From contig CABYXQ010000011.1 in assembly GCA_902522915.1 (NCBI GenBank), positions 1 to 33,305 on the forward strand: DNA of 33,305 nucleotides. Direction: 5' to 3'. The DNA is from an uncultured Pelagibacteraceae bacterium (lineage in GTDB: Bacteria > Pseudomonadota > Alphaproteobacteria > Pelagibacterales > Pelagibacteraceae). The notes below the pieces were generated by a model that saw only the letters and a program-made list of their open reading frames with translations, ran no database searches and was not told the DNA's origin. The position numbers were made by a program, and so were the translations under genes. Positions 25,103 to 33,305 of this stretch are shown in pieces; within the stretch, counting starts at the first letter, position 1, and each line of letters starts with the position of its first letter.

Positions 25103-25837
25103 TTATAAAATTTGACTTAAAAACAGCTTAGTTCTATCACTTTTTGGATTAGCAAAGAATTCTGTGGTATTAGCTTTCTCTATAATCATACCTTCGTCCA
25201 TAAAAATTACTTCATCGGCAACTTCTTTTGCAAAGCCCATTTCATGTGTAACTACTATCATTGTCATCCCTGCTTTAGCTAAATTTACCATAGCATCTAA
25301 AACTTCTTTAATCATTTCTGGATCTAGTGCAGATGTCGGTTCATCAAAAAGCATTATTTTTGGTTCCATACAAAGAGCTCTTGCTATTGCACATCTCTGT
25401 TGCTGACCACCAGATAACTGACCAGGATACTTATTTGCTTGATCATCAATTTGAACTTGCTTTAATTGGTTAAGTGCTAATTCTTCTGCTTCTTTTTTTG
25501 GCATTTTTTTTACCCAAATAGGAGCAAGTGTACAATTATCTAATATTGATAAATGAGGAAATAAATTAAATTGTTGAAAAACCATTCCAACTTCGGCTCT
25601 TATTTGTTCAATATTTTTTGTTTCTTCTGATAATTCTGTGCCATCAACTATTATTGAGCCTTTCTGATGTTCTTCAAGTCTGTTAATACATCTAATTAAA
25701 GTAGACTTACCAGACCCAGATGGTCCACAAACTACTATTTTTTTATTTGCTTCAACATCAAGATTTATATCTTTTAATACTTGAAAATCTCCAAACCATT
25801 TGTTCATGTCTTTAATTTGAATAATAGGATCGGCCAT
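25103..25837 (-). CDS. aapP: General L-amino acid ABC transporter ATP-binding protein
   Basis: Cytoplasmic ATPase of a polar amino acid importer, 244 aa. Walker A is GPSGSGKST, the Q-loop is [14 protein letters not shown], the signature is [15 protein letters not shown], Walker B is [14 protein letters not shown] and the switch is [13 protein letters not shown]. It is last of four genes in the order aapJ-aapQ-aapM-aapP, starting 2 bp after aapM. The symbol follows the Rhizobium aapJQMP arrangement (yhdWXYZ in E. coli). Confidence 0.93.
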   Translation of the reverse strand: MADPIIQIKDMNKWFGDFQVLKDINLDVEANKKIVVCGPSGSGKSTLIRCINRLEEHQKGSIIVDGTELSEETKNIEQIRAEVGMVFQQFNLFPHLSILDNCTLAPIWVKKMPKKEAEELALNQLKQVQIDDQANKYPGQLSGGQQQRCAIARALCMEPKIMLFDEPTSALDPEMIKEVLDAMVNLAKAGMTMIVVTHEMGFAKEVADEVIFMDEGMIIEKANTTEFFANPKSDRTKLFLSQIL

Positions 25838-25839
25838 AA

Positions 25840-27282
25840 TTATCTTTCAGTTTTATATTTCTGCTCTAAATTATAACTATATTTACTCATTGCATAGCAA
25901 ATAATAAAAAATACTACTGATGCAAATACATATCCTTCCATTGCATAGCCTAACCATTTAGGGTTAGTTTTTGCAAGACCCAACATTCCAGCTAATTCCA
26001 TAAGACCTACAACAAAAATTAATGGTGTGTCTTTTACTAACGCTAAAAATGTATTGGCTATACCTGGTATCACTAATTTTAATGCTTGCGGTAAAATCAC
26101 AAAAATATACATTTTCCAATAACCCATTCCTAAAGATTTTGCAGCATCATATTGTCCTCTAGGCAATGCTTGCAGTCCACCTCTAATTACTTCAGCAACA
26201 TATGCTGCTTCAAATAATGAGATGGCTATTATAACTCTTACAAGTTTATCAATAAACATGTCTTCCGGTAAAAACATTGGGAACATGACTGAGGACATAA
26301 ACAAAACTGTAATTAAAGGAACACCTCTCCAAAACTCAATAAATCCAATGGATATATATTTTATAATAGGAAAATCTGATCTTCTGCCTAATGATAAAAA
26401 AAGACCAACAGGAAAACAAAATATTAAACAAAAAAATGATACTATAAATGTTAAAGATAAACCTCCCCATGCACCTGTTTCAACCCATTCAAGAGCCTCT
26501 AGTTTACCTAATTCTATTAATTCTTCATAAAACAAAACATATTTTAACAATATATAAACAGTTAATGGGACAATTATAAAATAATACATTTTAAATTTTG
26601 AAGGGATAAAGAAACCTATTATAATTGAAATTACAGCAGCAATTATTCCATAAGAAAAATCAAAAAATATTGGTCCACCCGAAATAAAAAAGAAGATAAA
26701 TAAAAACGCTATGATTGGATATATAACTACGTAATATAATGTTAAATATTTTTTATATTTTTCAGTTGCAAAAAAACCAACAGATCCAAGAAAAGCTAAT
26801 GAAATAAAAGATAAATTTATTCTCCATTGCTCAGCGTTTGGATACATTCCATACATAAACCTATTAAACCAAACTTTTATATACGTCCAACATGCACCTG
26901 TACCTGTACAAGAATCTCTACTATCACCACTAATATTTGCATCAATAATGAACCAACTTAGTGCAGGAGGTAATAATTTAATAAAAATAAATATTATCAA
27001 TAAAGATAGTAAAGCATTAAAATTATTTGTATTAATATTTTTATTTATTAAATCTAAATATTTTATACCTGAGTATTCAATTCTAATAAAATGCAAACCA
27101 ATAAAACCTAAAATCAATGGCAGGAAAAAACTTAAAGCATCTGGTAAAAATGAAGTTAAATTTATATTAAAAAAAGAATTTAAAGTTACATCTAAAACAC
27201 TAAAAAAAAATAATAAAATTCCAATATATAAAAAATTATATAAATTACTTTTGTCAGGTGTTAAAAGATTAATTTTATTCAT
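25840..27282 (-). CDS. aapM: General L-amino acid ABC transporter permease AapM, N-terminally enlarged
   Basis: Inner-membrane permease of the His/Glu/Gln/Arg family, 480 aa. The transport domain is C-terminal: [22 protein letters not shown] and the coupling loop [19 protein letters not shown] leading into [25 protein letters not shown]. The central periplasmic part has [26 protein letters not shown], typical for AapM. About 100 residues at the N-terminus, with some three hydrophobic segments, make it longer than the roughly 385-400 aa I expect for rhizobial AapM. The start lies at the aapQ stop. Confidence 0.9.
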   Translation of the reverse strand: MNKINLLTPDKSNLYNFLYIGILLFFFSVLDVTLNSFFNINLTSFLPDALSFFLPLILGFIGLHFIRIEYSGIKYLDLINKNINTNNFNALLSLLIIFIFIKLLPPALSWFIIDANISGDSRDSCTGTGACWTYIKVWFNRFMYGMYPNAEQWRINLSFISLAFLGSVGFFATEKYKKYLTLYYVVIYPIIAFLFIFFFISGGPIFFDFSYGIIAAVISIIIGFFIPSKFKMYYFIIVPLTVYILLKYVLFYEELIELGKLEALEWVETGAWGGLSLTFIVSFFCLIFCFPVGLFLSLGRRSDFPIIKYISIGFIEFWRGVPLITVLFMSSVMFPMFLPEDMFIDKLVRVIIAISLFEAAYVAEVIRGGLQALPRGQYDAAKSLGMGYWKMYIFVILPQALKLVIPGIANTFLALVKDTPLIFVVGLMELAGMLGLAKTNPKWLGYAMEGYVFASVVFFIICYAMSKYSYNLEQKYKTER

Positions 27283-28433
27283 TATTTTTCTTTTATTGCT
27301 ATTTTTTTATTATACCAATTCATCAATATTGAGATTGAAATACTTAAAGATAAATATGTTAACATGGTAATAGAAACTATTTCTATTGCTCTACCAGTTT
27401 GCATTAAAGCAGTTCCTGCAAAAACTAAAACTAAATCAGGATAAGCAATAGCAGCTGCTAGTGAAGAATTTTTTGTCAAATTTAAATATTGATTAGTTGT
27501 AGGTGGAATTATTATTCTTAAAGCTTGAGGCATAATAACAAGTTTTAAAACCTGATTCGGAGTTAAGCCTATTGATGCAGCAGCTTCCTTTTGTCCTTTA
27601 CCCACTCCTTGAACACCAGCTCTTACACATTCAGCGATAAATGTAGCTGTATAAAGTGAAAGTGCTAATACTAATGCTATTAATTCTGGTGGTAAACCAA
27701 TGCCACCATCATAAGTAAATGAAGATTGAGACATTTGTTTAATTACAGGAACTTCAACCACAAAACTGGCTCCTCCTATTAAAAAACTTAAAAGAGGTAA
27801 AATTAATAATAAGCCAATTGAAATCATTAAAACTGGAGTCTGTTTACCTTCAGTTTCTTGTTTTCTTCTTGCATATATTCTTACAAAAATAATAGAAATA
27901 ATTGCTGCAATTACTGAATAAACAAAAATATGTAAATTATTCCAAATCAATGCAGGTACAAAAAAACCTTTAATTGTTAAAAAAAACACTCCTAGCATCG
28001 GTTCTGCTTTCTCAGGAAGCGGTAACGCTCTTAAAGCTGCAAAATACCAAAAAAATATTTGTAATAGTAATGGAATATTTCTAAAAAACTCTACATAAAC
28101 TGCTGCTGTTTTTACTATAAGATAATTTTTTGAAAGTCTTGCGATACCAACAACAACACCAATAATTGTAGCTAATATTATACCTATAACTGATACCAAA
28201 ATAGTATTTAATAAACCTACTAAGTAAGCTCTAAAATATGAATGTGAACCATCATATTCAATTAATGAAAATTGAACATCAAAAGAAGATTCTTGAGATA
28301 AAAAACCATAACCAAAAGTTATGCCTCTATTATCCATGTTAACTTGTGCATTATAAGAAAAAAAACCAAATACAAGTACTACAAACAATAATGTAAGTAA
28401 TTGTGGAAATATTTTTTTAAAATTAAGGTTCAC
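27282..28433 (-). CDS. aapQ: General L-amino acid ABC transporter permease AapQ
   Basis: Inner-membrane permease partner of AapM, 383 aa. The N-terminal VDMDNRGITFGYGFLSQESSFDVQFSLIEYDGSHSY-type region (about 32-67) is typical of AapQ. The transport domain has YVEFFRNIPLLLQIFFWYF, the coupling loop GVQGVGKGQKEAAASIGLTPNQVL and MPQALRIIIPPTTNQYLNLTKNSSL. The start codon is GTG (28433-28431) without a clear ribosome site. No better in-frame start exists before residue 30. It lies 10 bp after the T-run of a strong terminator-like hairpin that separates it from aapJ. Confidence 0.9.
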   Translation of the reverse strand: MNLNFKKIFPQLLTLLFVVLVFGFFSYNAQVNMDNRGITFGYGFLSQESSFDVQFSLIEYDGSHSYFRAYLVGLLNTILVSVIGIILATIIGVVVGIARLSKNYLIVKTAAVYVEFFRNIPLLLQIFFWYFAALRALPLPEKAEPMLGVFFLTIKGFFVPALIWNNLHIFVYSVIAAIISIIFVRIYARRKQETEGKQTPVLMISIGLLLILPLLSFLIGGASFVVEVPVIKQMSQSSFTYDGGIGLPPELIALVLALSLYTATFIAECVRAGVQGVGKGQKEAAASIGLTPNQVLKLVIMPQALRIIIPPTTNQYLNLTKNSSLAAAIAYPDLVLVFAGTALMQTGRAIEIVSITMLTYLSLSISISILMNWYNKKIAIKEK

Positions 28434-28450
28434 AGGAAACTATAAAAAAA

Positions 28451-28472
28451 AGGGCTAGAAAAATCTAGCCCT
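28451..28472 (-). terminator. Intra-operon hairpin between aapJ and aapQ
   Basis: AGGGCTAGA (28451-28459), loop AAAA, TCTAGCCCT (28464-28472) is a perfect 9-bp stem flanked by an A-run on the left and T5 on the right. It therefore reads as an intrinsic terminator on both strands. It sits 23 bp after the aapJ stop and 10 bp or so before the aapQ start. It is expected to end most aapJ transcripts and protect their 3' end. Confidence 0.9.
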
Positions 28473-28495
28473 TTTTAATTAATTATTTAATATAA

Positions 28496-29536
28496 TTATC
28501 TTGCTGGTGGTACGTAAAGTATTCCACCTTTTGTCCATAATTCATTTGGACCTCTGTCAGGTAATATACCAGTGTCAGCAATATTTCTCTTATAGCTTTC
28601 ACCGTAGTTACCAACTTGCTTGATAATTCTTAAACTCCAGTCATTGTCAAGACCTAAAGCAGCTCCTAATTCACCTTCAGCACCTACTAATCTTTTTACA
28701 GCAGGATTATCTGAAGTTTTCATTGAGTCTGCGTTAGCAGAATTAACACCATACTCTTCTGCTTCGATCATTACGTTTAGAGACCATCTAACGATATCTT
28801 CCCATACAGAATCACCTTGTCTAACAACAGGGCCTAAAGGCTCTTTTGAAATAGTTTCTGGTAAAACTATGTGGTCATCTGGAGAACTCAATTTAATTCT
28901 TTGAGCAGCTAAACCAGATTTATCAGTTGTATAAGTATCACATCTTCCAGCATCGTACGCAGCAACAACTTCGTCAGCTTTTTCAAAAGTTACTGGCTCA
29001 TAAGAAATTCCTTTTGAATTAAAGAAGTCTCTCATATTAAGCTCAGTTGTTGTTCCTAGGTTTGTACATGCAGAAATACCGTTTTTGAAATCATTCACAG
29101 ATGCATATCCAGAATTTTTTCTAACCATAAAACCTTGACCATCGTAGAAGTTTACTCCAACGAAAGTAAGTCCGATATCAGCATCTCTAGAAAGAGTCCA
29201 AGTTGTGTTTCTTGATAAGATATCTATCTCATTTGATGTTAAAGCTGTAAATCTTTCTTTAGCACTTAATGGTGTAAACTTAACTTTGTTTGCATCACCT
29301 AGTACCGCAGCAGCTACTGCTCTACATACATCAACGTCAACACCAGTCCAATTTCCTGCTGCATCAGCATTAGAAAATCCAGGTAGACCTTGAGATACTC
29401 CACATCTTACAAAACCCTTTTTTTGAGTGTTTTTAAGTGTCTTAGATTTTTTAGCAGCCATTGTCTCTGTTGTAAAAGTAAACAACACAGCAACCATAGC
29501 AACTAAAGAAGTTAATTGTTTTAAGTATTTAAACAT
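28496..29536 (-). CDS. aapJ: General L-amino acid ABC transporter periplasmic binding protein
   Basis: Periplasmic binding protein (SBP type 3), 346 aa. The signal peptide is about residues 1-27 (KYLKQLTSLVAMVAVLFTFTTETMA). The ligand lobe has FVRCGVSQGLPGFS, WTGVDVDVCRAVAAAVLG, RFTALTSNEIDILSRNTTWTLSRD and DGQGFMVRK, and the second lobe GISACTNLGTTTELN and AGRCDTYTTDKSGL, all typical of AapJ. AAGGAAG lies 6 bp before the ATG, a strong ribosome site. Codons are somewhat richer in G/C-ending choices than its neighbours, as expected for an abundant protein. A terminator follows it. Confidence 0.95.
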   Translation of the reverse strand: MFKYLKQLTSLVAMVAVLFTFTTETMAAKKSKTLKNTQKKGFVRCGVSQGLPGFSNADAAGNWTGVDVDVCRAVAAAVLGDANKVKFTPLSAKERFTALTSNEIDILSRNTTWTLSRDADIGLTFVGVNFYDGQGFMVRKNSGYASVNDFKNGISACTNLGTTTELNMRDFFNSKGISYEPVTFEKADEVVAAYDAGRCDTYTTDKSGLAAQRIKLSSPDDHIVLPETISKEPLGPVVRQGDSVWEDIVRWSLNVMIEAEEYGVNSANADSMKTSDNPAVKRLVGAEGELGAALGLDNDWSLRIIKQVGNYGESYKRNIADTGILPDRGPNELWTKGGILYVPPAR

Positions 29537-29668
29537 TTTCTTCCTTTTGTTTATATTTATTTGTTAACAAATAATTCAAAATTACTTTTGAATATTCATA
29601 ATTTAAACATGATAAATATTTAGCTTCAAGAAAAAATTAACAGCAATTATGCTCTATTATAGTCAAGC

Positions 29669-29745
29669 TGGCGCGCCCTGGAGGATTCGAACCTCCGACC
29701 CTCGGTTTAGAAAACCGATGCTCTATCCAGCTGAGCTAAGGGCGC
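29669..29745 (-). tRNA. tRNA-Arg (TCT)
   Basis: A 77-nt cloverleaf on the minus strand: acceptor GCGCCCT pairs with AGGGCGC, discriminator G, encoded CCA (29671-29669). The anticodon loop is TTTCTAA with anticodon TCT (29711-29709), and the T arm is GGAGGTTCGAATCCTCC. It lies between trkH and aapJ, in the same direction. Confidence 0.96.
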
Positions 29746-29780
29746 AATTCGTAGAATAAGGATACATATATAATACTTAA

Positions 29781-31187
29781 TTAATATTTAAAAAGAAATT
29801 TTTTAGCTATCAATAATAAAGATAAAAGCTCAACTCTTCCAATAATCATAAAAAAAATTAAACAATATTTAGTAAAAAAATGTAAATTTATAAATTCAAA
29901 GCTACTTATTCCATAAGCAGATGAATTCACTGTATTCATCAATGTAAGAATTGCCAATTTAAATGATTTTTCAAATTCAATATTACTTAAGCTTAAAAGT
30001 AAAGTTAAAATAAATAGTGAAATAATAAAAATTACTATTGTTAAAAAATACTTATTTATTTCTTTAAAATCAAAATTTATTTTTGAAAAGACAAGCTTAT
30101 TCATAAAAATATTTTTTGGCTTACTATAGGAAAGAATCTGATTAAATGAATATTTTGTTAAAGAATAAATTTTTAAAAATCTTAAACCAGAACTTGTAGA
30201 AAAAAAAGATCCACCAATAATAACAAGTATTAAATATACGAAATTTAAATTAGATTGATTAAAATTAAGTGAAATTCCAATATTTGTCATACTGCTAACG
30301 AGCGATAAAAAACTATAGGTAAAATTATTATCAAAGCTAAAGAAAATAAAAAAAATTGTGACTGTAAATAAAAAAAATAAAAATAAATGAGCATCTTCAT
30401 AAAAAAAATTTAAGTTTTTATTTCTTAAAAAAATAAGATTGTATATAAAAAAAATACTAAAGAAAGAAACCAACATTAAAAGAGAAAAAATTATAATTTG
30501 AGTGTTATTAATTAAAATTGATGAAAGTTCATTCGTGGGTAAAAAACCACCTGATGAAATTATTGTCATAGCCAAATTAAGAGAATTAAATGTTCTTATG
30601 CCAAAAATATTAAGAATTATAAAAATAGAAATAGTTAATGATGAGTAGAGTAAAAATATTTTTATAGTTTGTTTTAATATTTCAGAGCTATTAAAAGATA
30701 AAAAATTAGTAAGAGATTTTTTTAAACTTTCATCGTAAATATCAATTAAAAAAATTATTGAGAATAAAAAATACAATCCACCTATCCATTGAATAGATGA
30801 TCTCCACAATATTAAACCTTGGTCAATATGTTTAATATTATCAAAAATTGTAAATCCTGTTGATGTAAAACCAGATACCGACTCAAAAAGCGCGTCTAAA
30901 AATGCAAGATTATAAATACTAAAATATAATGGTATAGATAAAATCAATGGTAATAAAATATACCCTAAAAGAACAGTTAAAATTTTTTCAAATATTGTAG
31001 GTTTTTTTTCAAAATTTTTTATTTTATAAAAAATTACCCCAATTATTAATGATGAAATAAGACTAAAATAGTAAGTATTTAAATTTAAATACAGATTAAA
31101 ATAGTAGGAGTAAATTATATTAAAAAAAGATAATATTGATATTAACCCGAAAAAAAAACTTAAATATTTTACTCTAAATTGTAACAT
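29781..31187 (-). CDS. trkH: Trk potassium transporter membrane subunit
   Basis: Integral membrane K+ transporter subunit, 468 aa, built of four pore-loop units. The selectivity segments read SVSGFTSTGFTIFDNI, TIISSGGFLPTNEL, SSMTNIGISLNF and NTVNSSAYGISSF, each with a central Gly. GSFFSTSSGLRFLKIY before the fourth unit is typical of TrkH. Very Phe/Ile/Leu/Lys-rich. It starts 4 bp after trkA; TrkA supplies the NAD-binding gating ring. The order ntrX-trkA-trkH is common in alphaproteobacteria. Confidence 0.93.
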   Translation of the reverse strand: MLQFRVKYLSFFFGLISILSFFNIIYSYYFNLYLNLNTYYFSLISSLIIGVIFYKIKNFEKKPTIFEKILTVLLGYILLPLILSIPLYFSIYNLAFLDALFESVSGFTSTGFTIFDNIKHIDQGLILWRSSIQWIGGLYFLFSIIFLIDIYDESLKKSLTNFLSFNSSEILKQTIKIFLLYSSLTISIFIILNIFGIRTFNSLNLAMTIISSGGFLPTNELSSILINNTQIIIFSLLMLVSFFSIFFIYNLIFLRNKNLNFFYEDAHLFLFFLFTVTIFFIFFSFDNNFTYSFLSLVSSMTNIGISLNFNQSNLNFVYLILVIIGGSFFSTSSGLRFLKIYSLTKYSFNQILSYSKPKNIFMNKLVFSKINFDFKEINKYFLTIVIFIISLFILTLLLSLSNIEFEKSFKLAILTLMNTVNSSAYGISSFEFINLHFFTKYCLIFFMIIGRVELLSLLLIAKKFLFKY

Positions 31188-31191
31188 TAAA

Positions 31192-32583
31192 TTAAATAGA
31201 GCTTATTCTAAATATATTCTCAACAACTGAAATTGAATCTTTTTTAGCTAAAAAGACAACCCTATCATCTTTTTGAAATACAAAATTAGATCTTGGTATA
31301 ATCACTTTATCTTCTCTTAGTACAGCACCTATTCTTATTTCATCTGGTAAATTTGAATTTTTTAACTCTTTATTAATAAGTTCTGAAGTTTCTATTATTT
31401 CAGCATCAATTACCTCATATTCTCCATTTAAAATTGTATAAGCCGTCTCAATAGTTCCTTTGTGTATATGTTTTAAAATACTAGAAACAGTGTTCATTCT
31501 TGGATCAATAAGGTCATCAATTTTTAGAGAATTTTGTAATAAGGAATAGTTAGGCTTATTTATTAAAGCCATAGTTCTCTTATCATCAATATTTTTTTCA
31601 TCTTTAGCAAATTTTTCAACAAGAATGCTAACCATTAAATTATCTTCATCATCGTTAGTAAGAGCTAAAACAGTCTCGGCTTCCTCTAAATTTGCTTCAA
31701 CTAAAACCTCTTCATCTAATCCATTACCATTAATTATAATTGTATTGTTAAGTTCATTTGCTAAAAATTCAGCTCGTTCTTTGTTTTTTTCAATAATTTT
31801 AACTCTTGCAGAATCCAAAGATTCCTCAATATTTTTTGCTAAGTTAAAACCAATATTTCCACCACCAACAATTAAAATTTTTTTTGAAATTTTTTCAGTA
31901 TGACCAAAAGCTTCTAATGTTTCTTGCATTTGAGAAGAATTTATTATGACATAAATTTTATCATCTTTTTCTATTTTATCATTTTTTTTTGGAATTAAAA
32001 ATTTTTCACCTCTTATAATTCCAATAATATTTGCATCTAGATTTGGGTGTTTATTTGTTAATTCATTAAGTTCAATATTAATTAAACTACATTTTTCATT
32101 AATTAAAATTTCAAGTAGCCTTATTTTATTCTCTGCAAAAGGGACACTATCTAAAGCACCTGGAGCTTCAAGTTTTCTTTGAATAGATTTTGCTATTTCA
32201 ATCTCTGGAGATATTATTACATCTATAGGTAAATTTTCTTTATTATAAACTCTTGTAAATTTTGGGTTAAGATAATCTTGTGATCTTATTCTAGCAATTT
32301 TCTTTGGAATATTAAAAATTGAAAAGGCTATTTGACATATAACCATATTAATTTCATCACTTCTAGTCACAGCTATAATCATATCAGTTTCTGATGCATT
32401 AGCCTTTTCAAGTATTGATGGATAAGTAGCTTTGCCCACAATAGCTTTTACATCCAAAACATCATCAATTTTCTGAATATCTTCACTGGATTGATCAATA
32501 ACAGTAATAGAATGACCTTGCTCACTTAATTGTTTAGCAATAGTAAAACCTACTCTTCCAGCACCACAAATGATAATATTCAT
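31192..32583 (-). CDS. trkA: Trk potassium uptake regulatory subunit
   Basis: Cytoplasmic NAD(H)-binding gating protein of TrkH, 463 aa, made of two RCK units. The first Rossmann motif is GAGRVG (7-12) with acidic D30 closing the ribose site. The second is GGGNIG near residue 236. Each is followed by a TrkA-C domain (GEKFLIPKKNDKIEKDDKIYVI and EDKVIIPRSNFVFQKDDRVVFL). It starts 1 bp after the ntrX stop and is followed 4 bp later by trkH. Confidence 0.95.
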   Translation of the reverse strand: MNIIICGAGRVGFTIAKQLSEQGHSITVIDQSSEDIQKIDDVLDVKAIVGKATYPSILEKANASETDMIIAVTRSDEINMVICQIAFSIFNIPKKIARIRSQDYLNPKFTRVYNKENLPIDVIISPEIEIAKSIQRKLEAPGALDSVPFAENKIRLLEILINEKCSLINIELNELTNKHPNLDANIIGIIRGEKFLIPKKNDKIEKDDKIYVIINSSQMQETLEAFGHTEKISKKILIVGGGNIGFNLAKNIEESLDSARVKIIEKNKERAEFLANELNNTIIINGNGLDEEVLVEANLEEAETVLALTNDDEDNLMVSILVEKFAKDEKNIDDKRTMALINKPNYSLLQNSLKIDDLIDPRMNTVSSILKHIHKGTIETAYTILNGEYEVIDAEIIETSELINKELKNSNLPDEIRIGAVLREDKVIIPRSNFVFQKDDRVVFLAKKDSISVVENIFRISSI

Positions 32584-32584
32584 T

Positions 32585-33305
32585 TTAATTAAATTCTTTG
32601 ATTCCTAAACCTTTAAGTTTTCTATGTAGAGCGCTTCTTTCCATGCCAACAAAGCTTGCTGTTTTTGAAATATTTCCATTAAATTTCTTTAGTTGAATAG
32701 TTAAATACTCTTTTTCAAACTTTTCTCTAGCTTCTTTTAATGGCACAGATAGGTCATTTTCTGATAAATTTTTTCCAAAATTTTCATTTTTTAGGGATTC
32801 TTTTATTATATTAGAAATTTTTTCTTTAGACTCTGGTTGTAAAATTGCAATTCTTTCAATTAAGTTCCTTAATTCTCTAACATTACCTTTCCAGCTATGA
32901 TTTAAAATATAACTGTTATTTTCGTCAATTTCTAATTTTTTTATATTATAATTTTCTGATATTTTTTTTGAAAAATATTTTATCAAAAGTGGTATGTCTG
33001 AAATTCTTTGATTTAAAGCCTCAATATTAATTTCAAAAACATTTATTCTATGAAATAAATCTTCTCTAAAATTACCAATTTCAATTTCGTTTTTTAAATC
33101 TTTACTTGATGAGCAAATTAATCTGACATCAACAATTACGTCTGTATTTCCATTTATTCTTTTAAATTTTTGATCTGTTAAAACTCTTAAAATTTTAGAT
33201 TGTATATCTAGAGGAATTTCAGAAACATGATCAATTAAAAGTGTTCCTGTATTCGCTTTTTCTAATGCACCATAGGAAATTAAGCCATTTTCCTTTTCTT
33301 CACCA
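32585..33305 (-). CDS. ntrX: NtrX-like response regulator, AAA+ and DNA-binding part (5' end outside window)
   Basis: C-terminal 239 codons of an NtrC-family response regulator, open to the right edge; the methionine-like codon at 32986 is an internal TTG, not the start. AAA+ features are GTLLIDHVSEIPLDIQSKIL (Walker B region), VDVRLICSSSKDL (sensor 1), FREDLFHRINVFEI (arginine finger), RISDIPLL and WKGNVRELRNLIERI (sensor 2). The end is a Fis-type HTH (NISKTASFVGMERSALHRKLKGLGI). The GAFTGA loop for sigma-54 contact is absent and Walker B reads DH instead of DE. Position before trkA-trkH matches NtrX, partner of the sensor kinase NtrY. The receiver domain lies outside the window. Confidence 0.85.
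   Translation of the reverse strand, partial: GEEKENGLISYGALEKANTGTLLIDHVSEIPLDIQSKILRVLTDQKFKRINGNTDVIVDVRLICSSSKDLKNEIEIGNFREDLFHRINVFEINIEALNQRISDIPLLIKYFSKKISENYNIKKLEIDENNSYILNHSWKGNVRELRNLIERIAILQPESKEKISNIIKESLKNENFGKNLSENDLSVPLKEAREKFEKEYLTIQLKKFNGNISKTASFVGMERSALHRKLKGLGIKEFN

Overview
The window is AT-rich chromosomal DNA (roughly 70% A+T by eye) with very short intergenic gaps and many start/stop overlaps (ATGA, TAATG). The gene content and order (ntrX-trkA-trkH, aapJQMP, argS-dgt / erpA-xth, an ordinary tRNA set) and the Lys/Asn/Ile-rich proteins fit a streamlined marine alphaproteobacterium of the SAR11 / Pelagibacterales type. This assignment is inferred from content, not from a database match. 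No insertion sequence, prophage, integrase or CRISPR array is visible.

Layout. (1) 1-4.9 kb: argS (3' end cut by the window edge) and dgt on the minus strand, divergent from erpA-xth, then a convergent Ldh-family oxidoreductase. (2) 3.9-8.6 kb, zinc locus: znuC-znuB-zur-oxidoreductase on minus, divergent from znuA on plus, with two Zur-box palindromes between them. A CXXC redoxin follows znuA. (3) 8.6-10.9 kb: a circularly permuted ATP-grasp gene divergent from an Anbu proteasome-like peptidase, sharing a 105-bp spacer that carries alternating ACCTA/TAGGT elements. (4) 11-13.4 kb: a small membrane protein, ArsC, an AqpS-like channel and a divergent PiT-like transporter, which together read as a phosphate/arsenate module. 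(5) 13.5-24.1 kb: a continuous minus-strand run valS-ilvD-manC-(CDP-alcohol phosphotransferase)-(HTH + nucleotidyltransferase fusion)-phnD-phnC-phnE-(SMR-like). It mixes housekeeping genes, a surface-glycan decoration cassette and a phosphonate-type ABC transporter. (6) 24.2-29.8 kb: tRNA-Cys and tRNA-Asn, a small XRE regulator, the aapJQMP general amino-acid ABC transporter with internal and distal terminators, and tRNA-Arg. (7) 29.8-33.3 kb: trkH, trkA and the C-terminal part of ntrX, cut by the right edge.

The region most likely to hold something undescribed is 13.5-19.8 kb. A one-polypeptide fusion of an XRE DNA-binding domain to a LicC/PntC-like cytidylyltransferase sits beside a TagB/TagF-like phosphotransferase and ManC, directly upstream of phnDCE, which itself ends in an SMR-like protein lacking the family's essential membrane glutamate. 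Together these could form a regulated system for attaching CDP-activated phospho- or phosphono-alcohols to surface glycans. Second-tier signals are the reduced Anbu/ATP-grasp pair with its repeated leader motif, a Zur with an altered sensor site, an NtrX without GAFTGA and with a changed Walker B, and a terminator separating aapJ from aapQMP.
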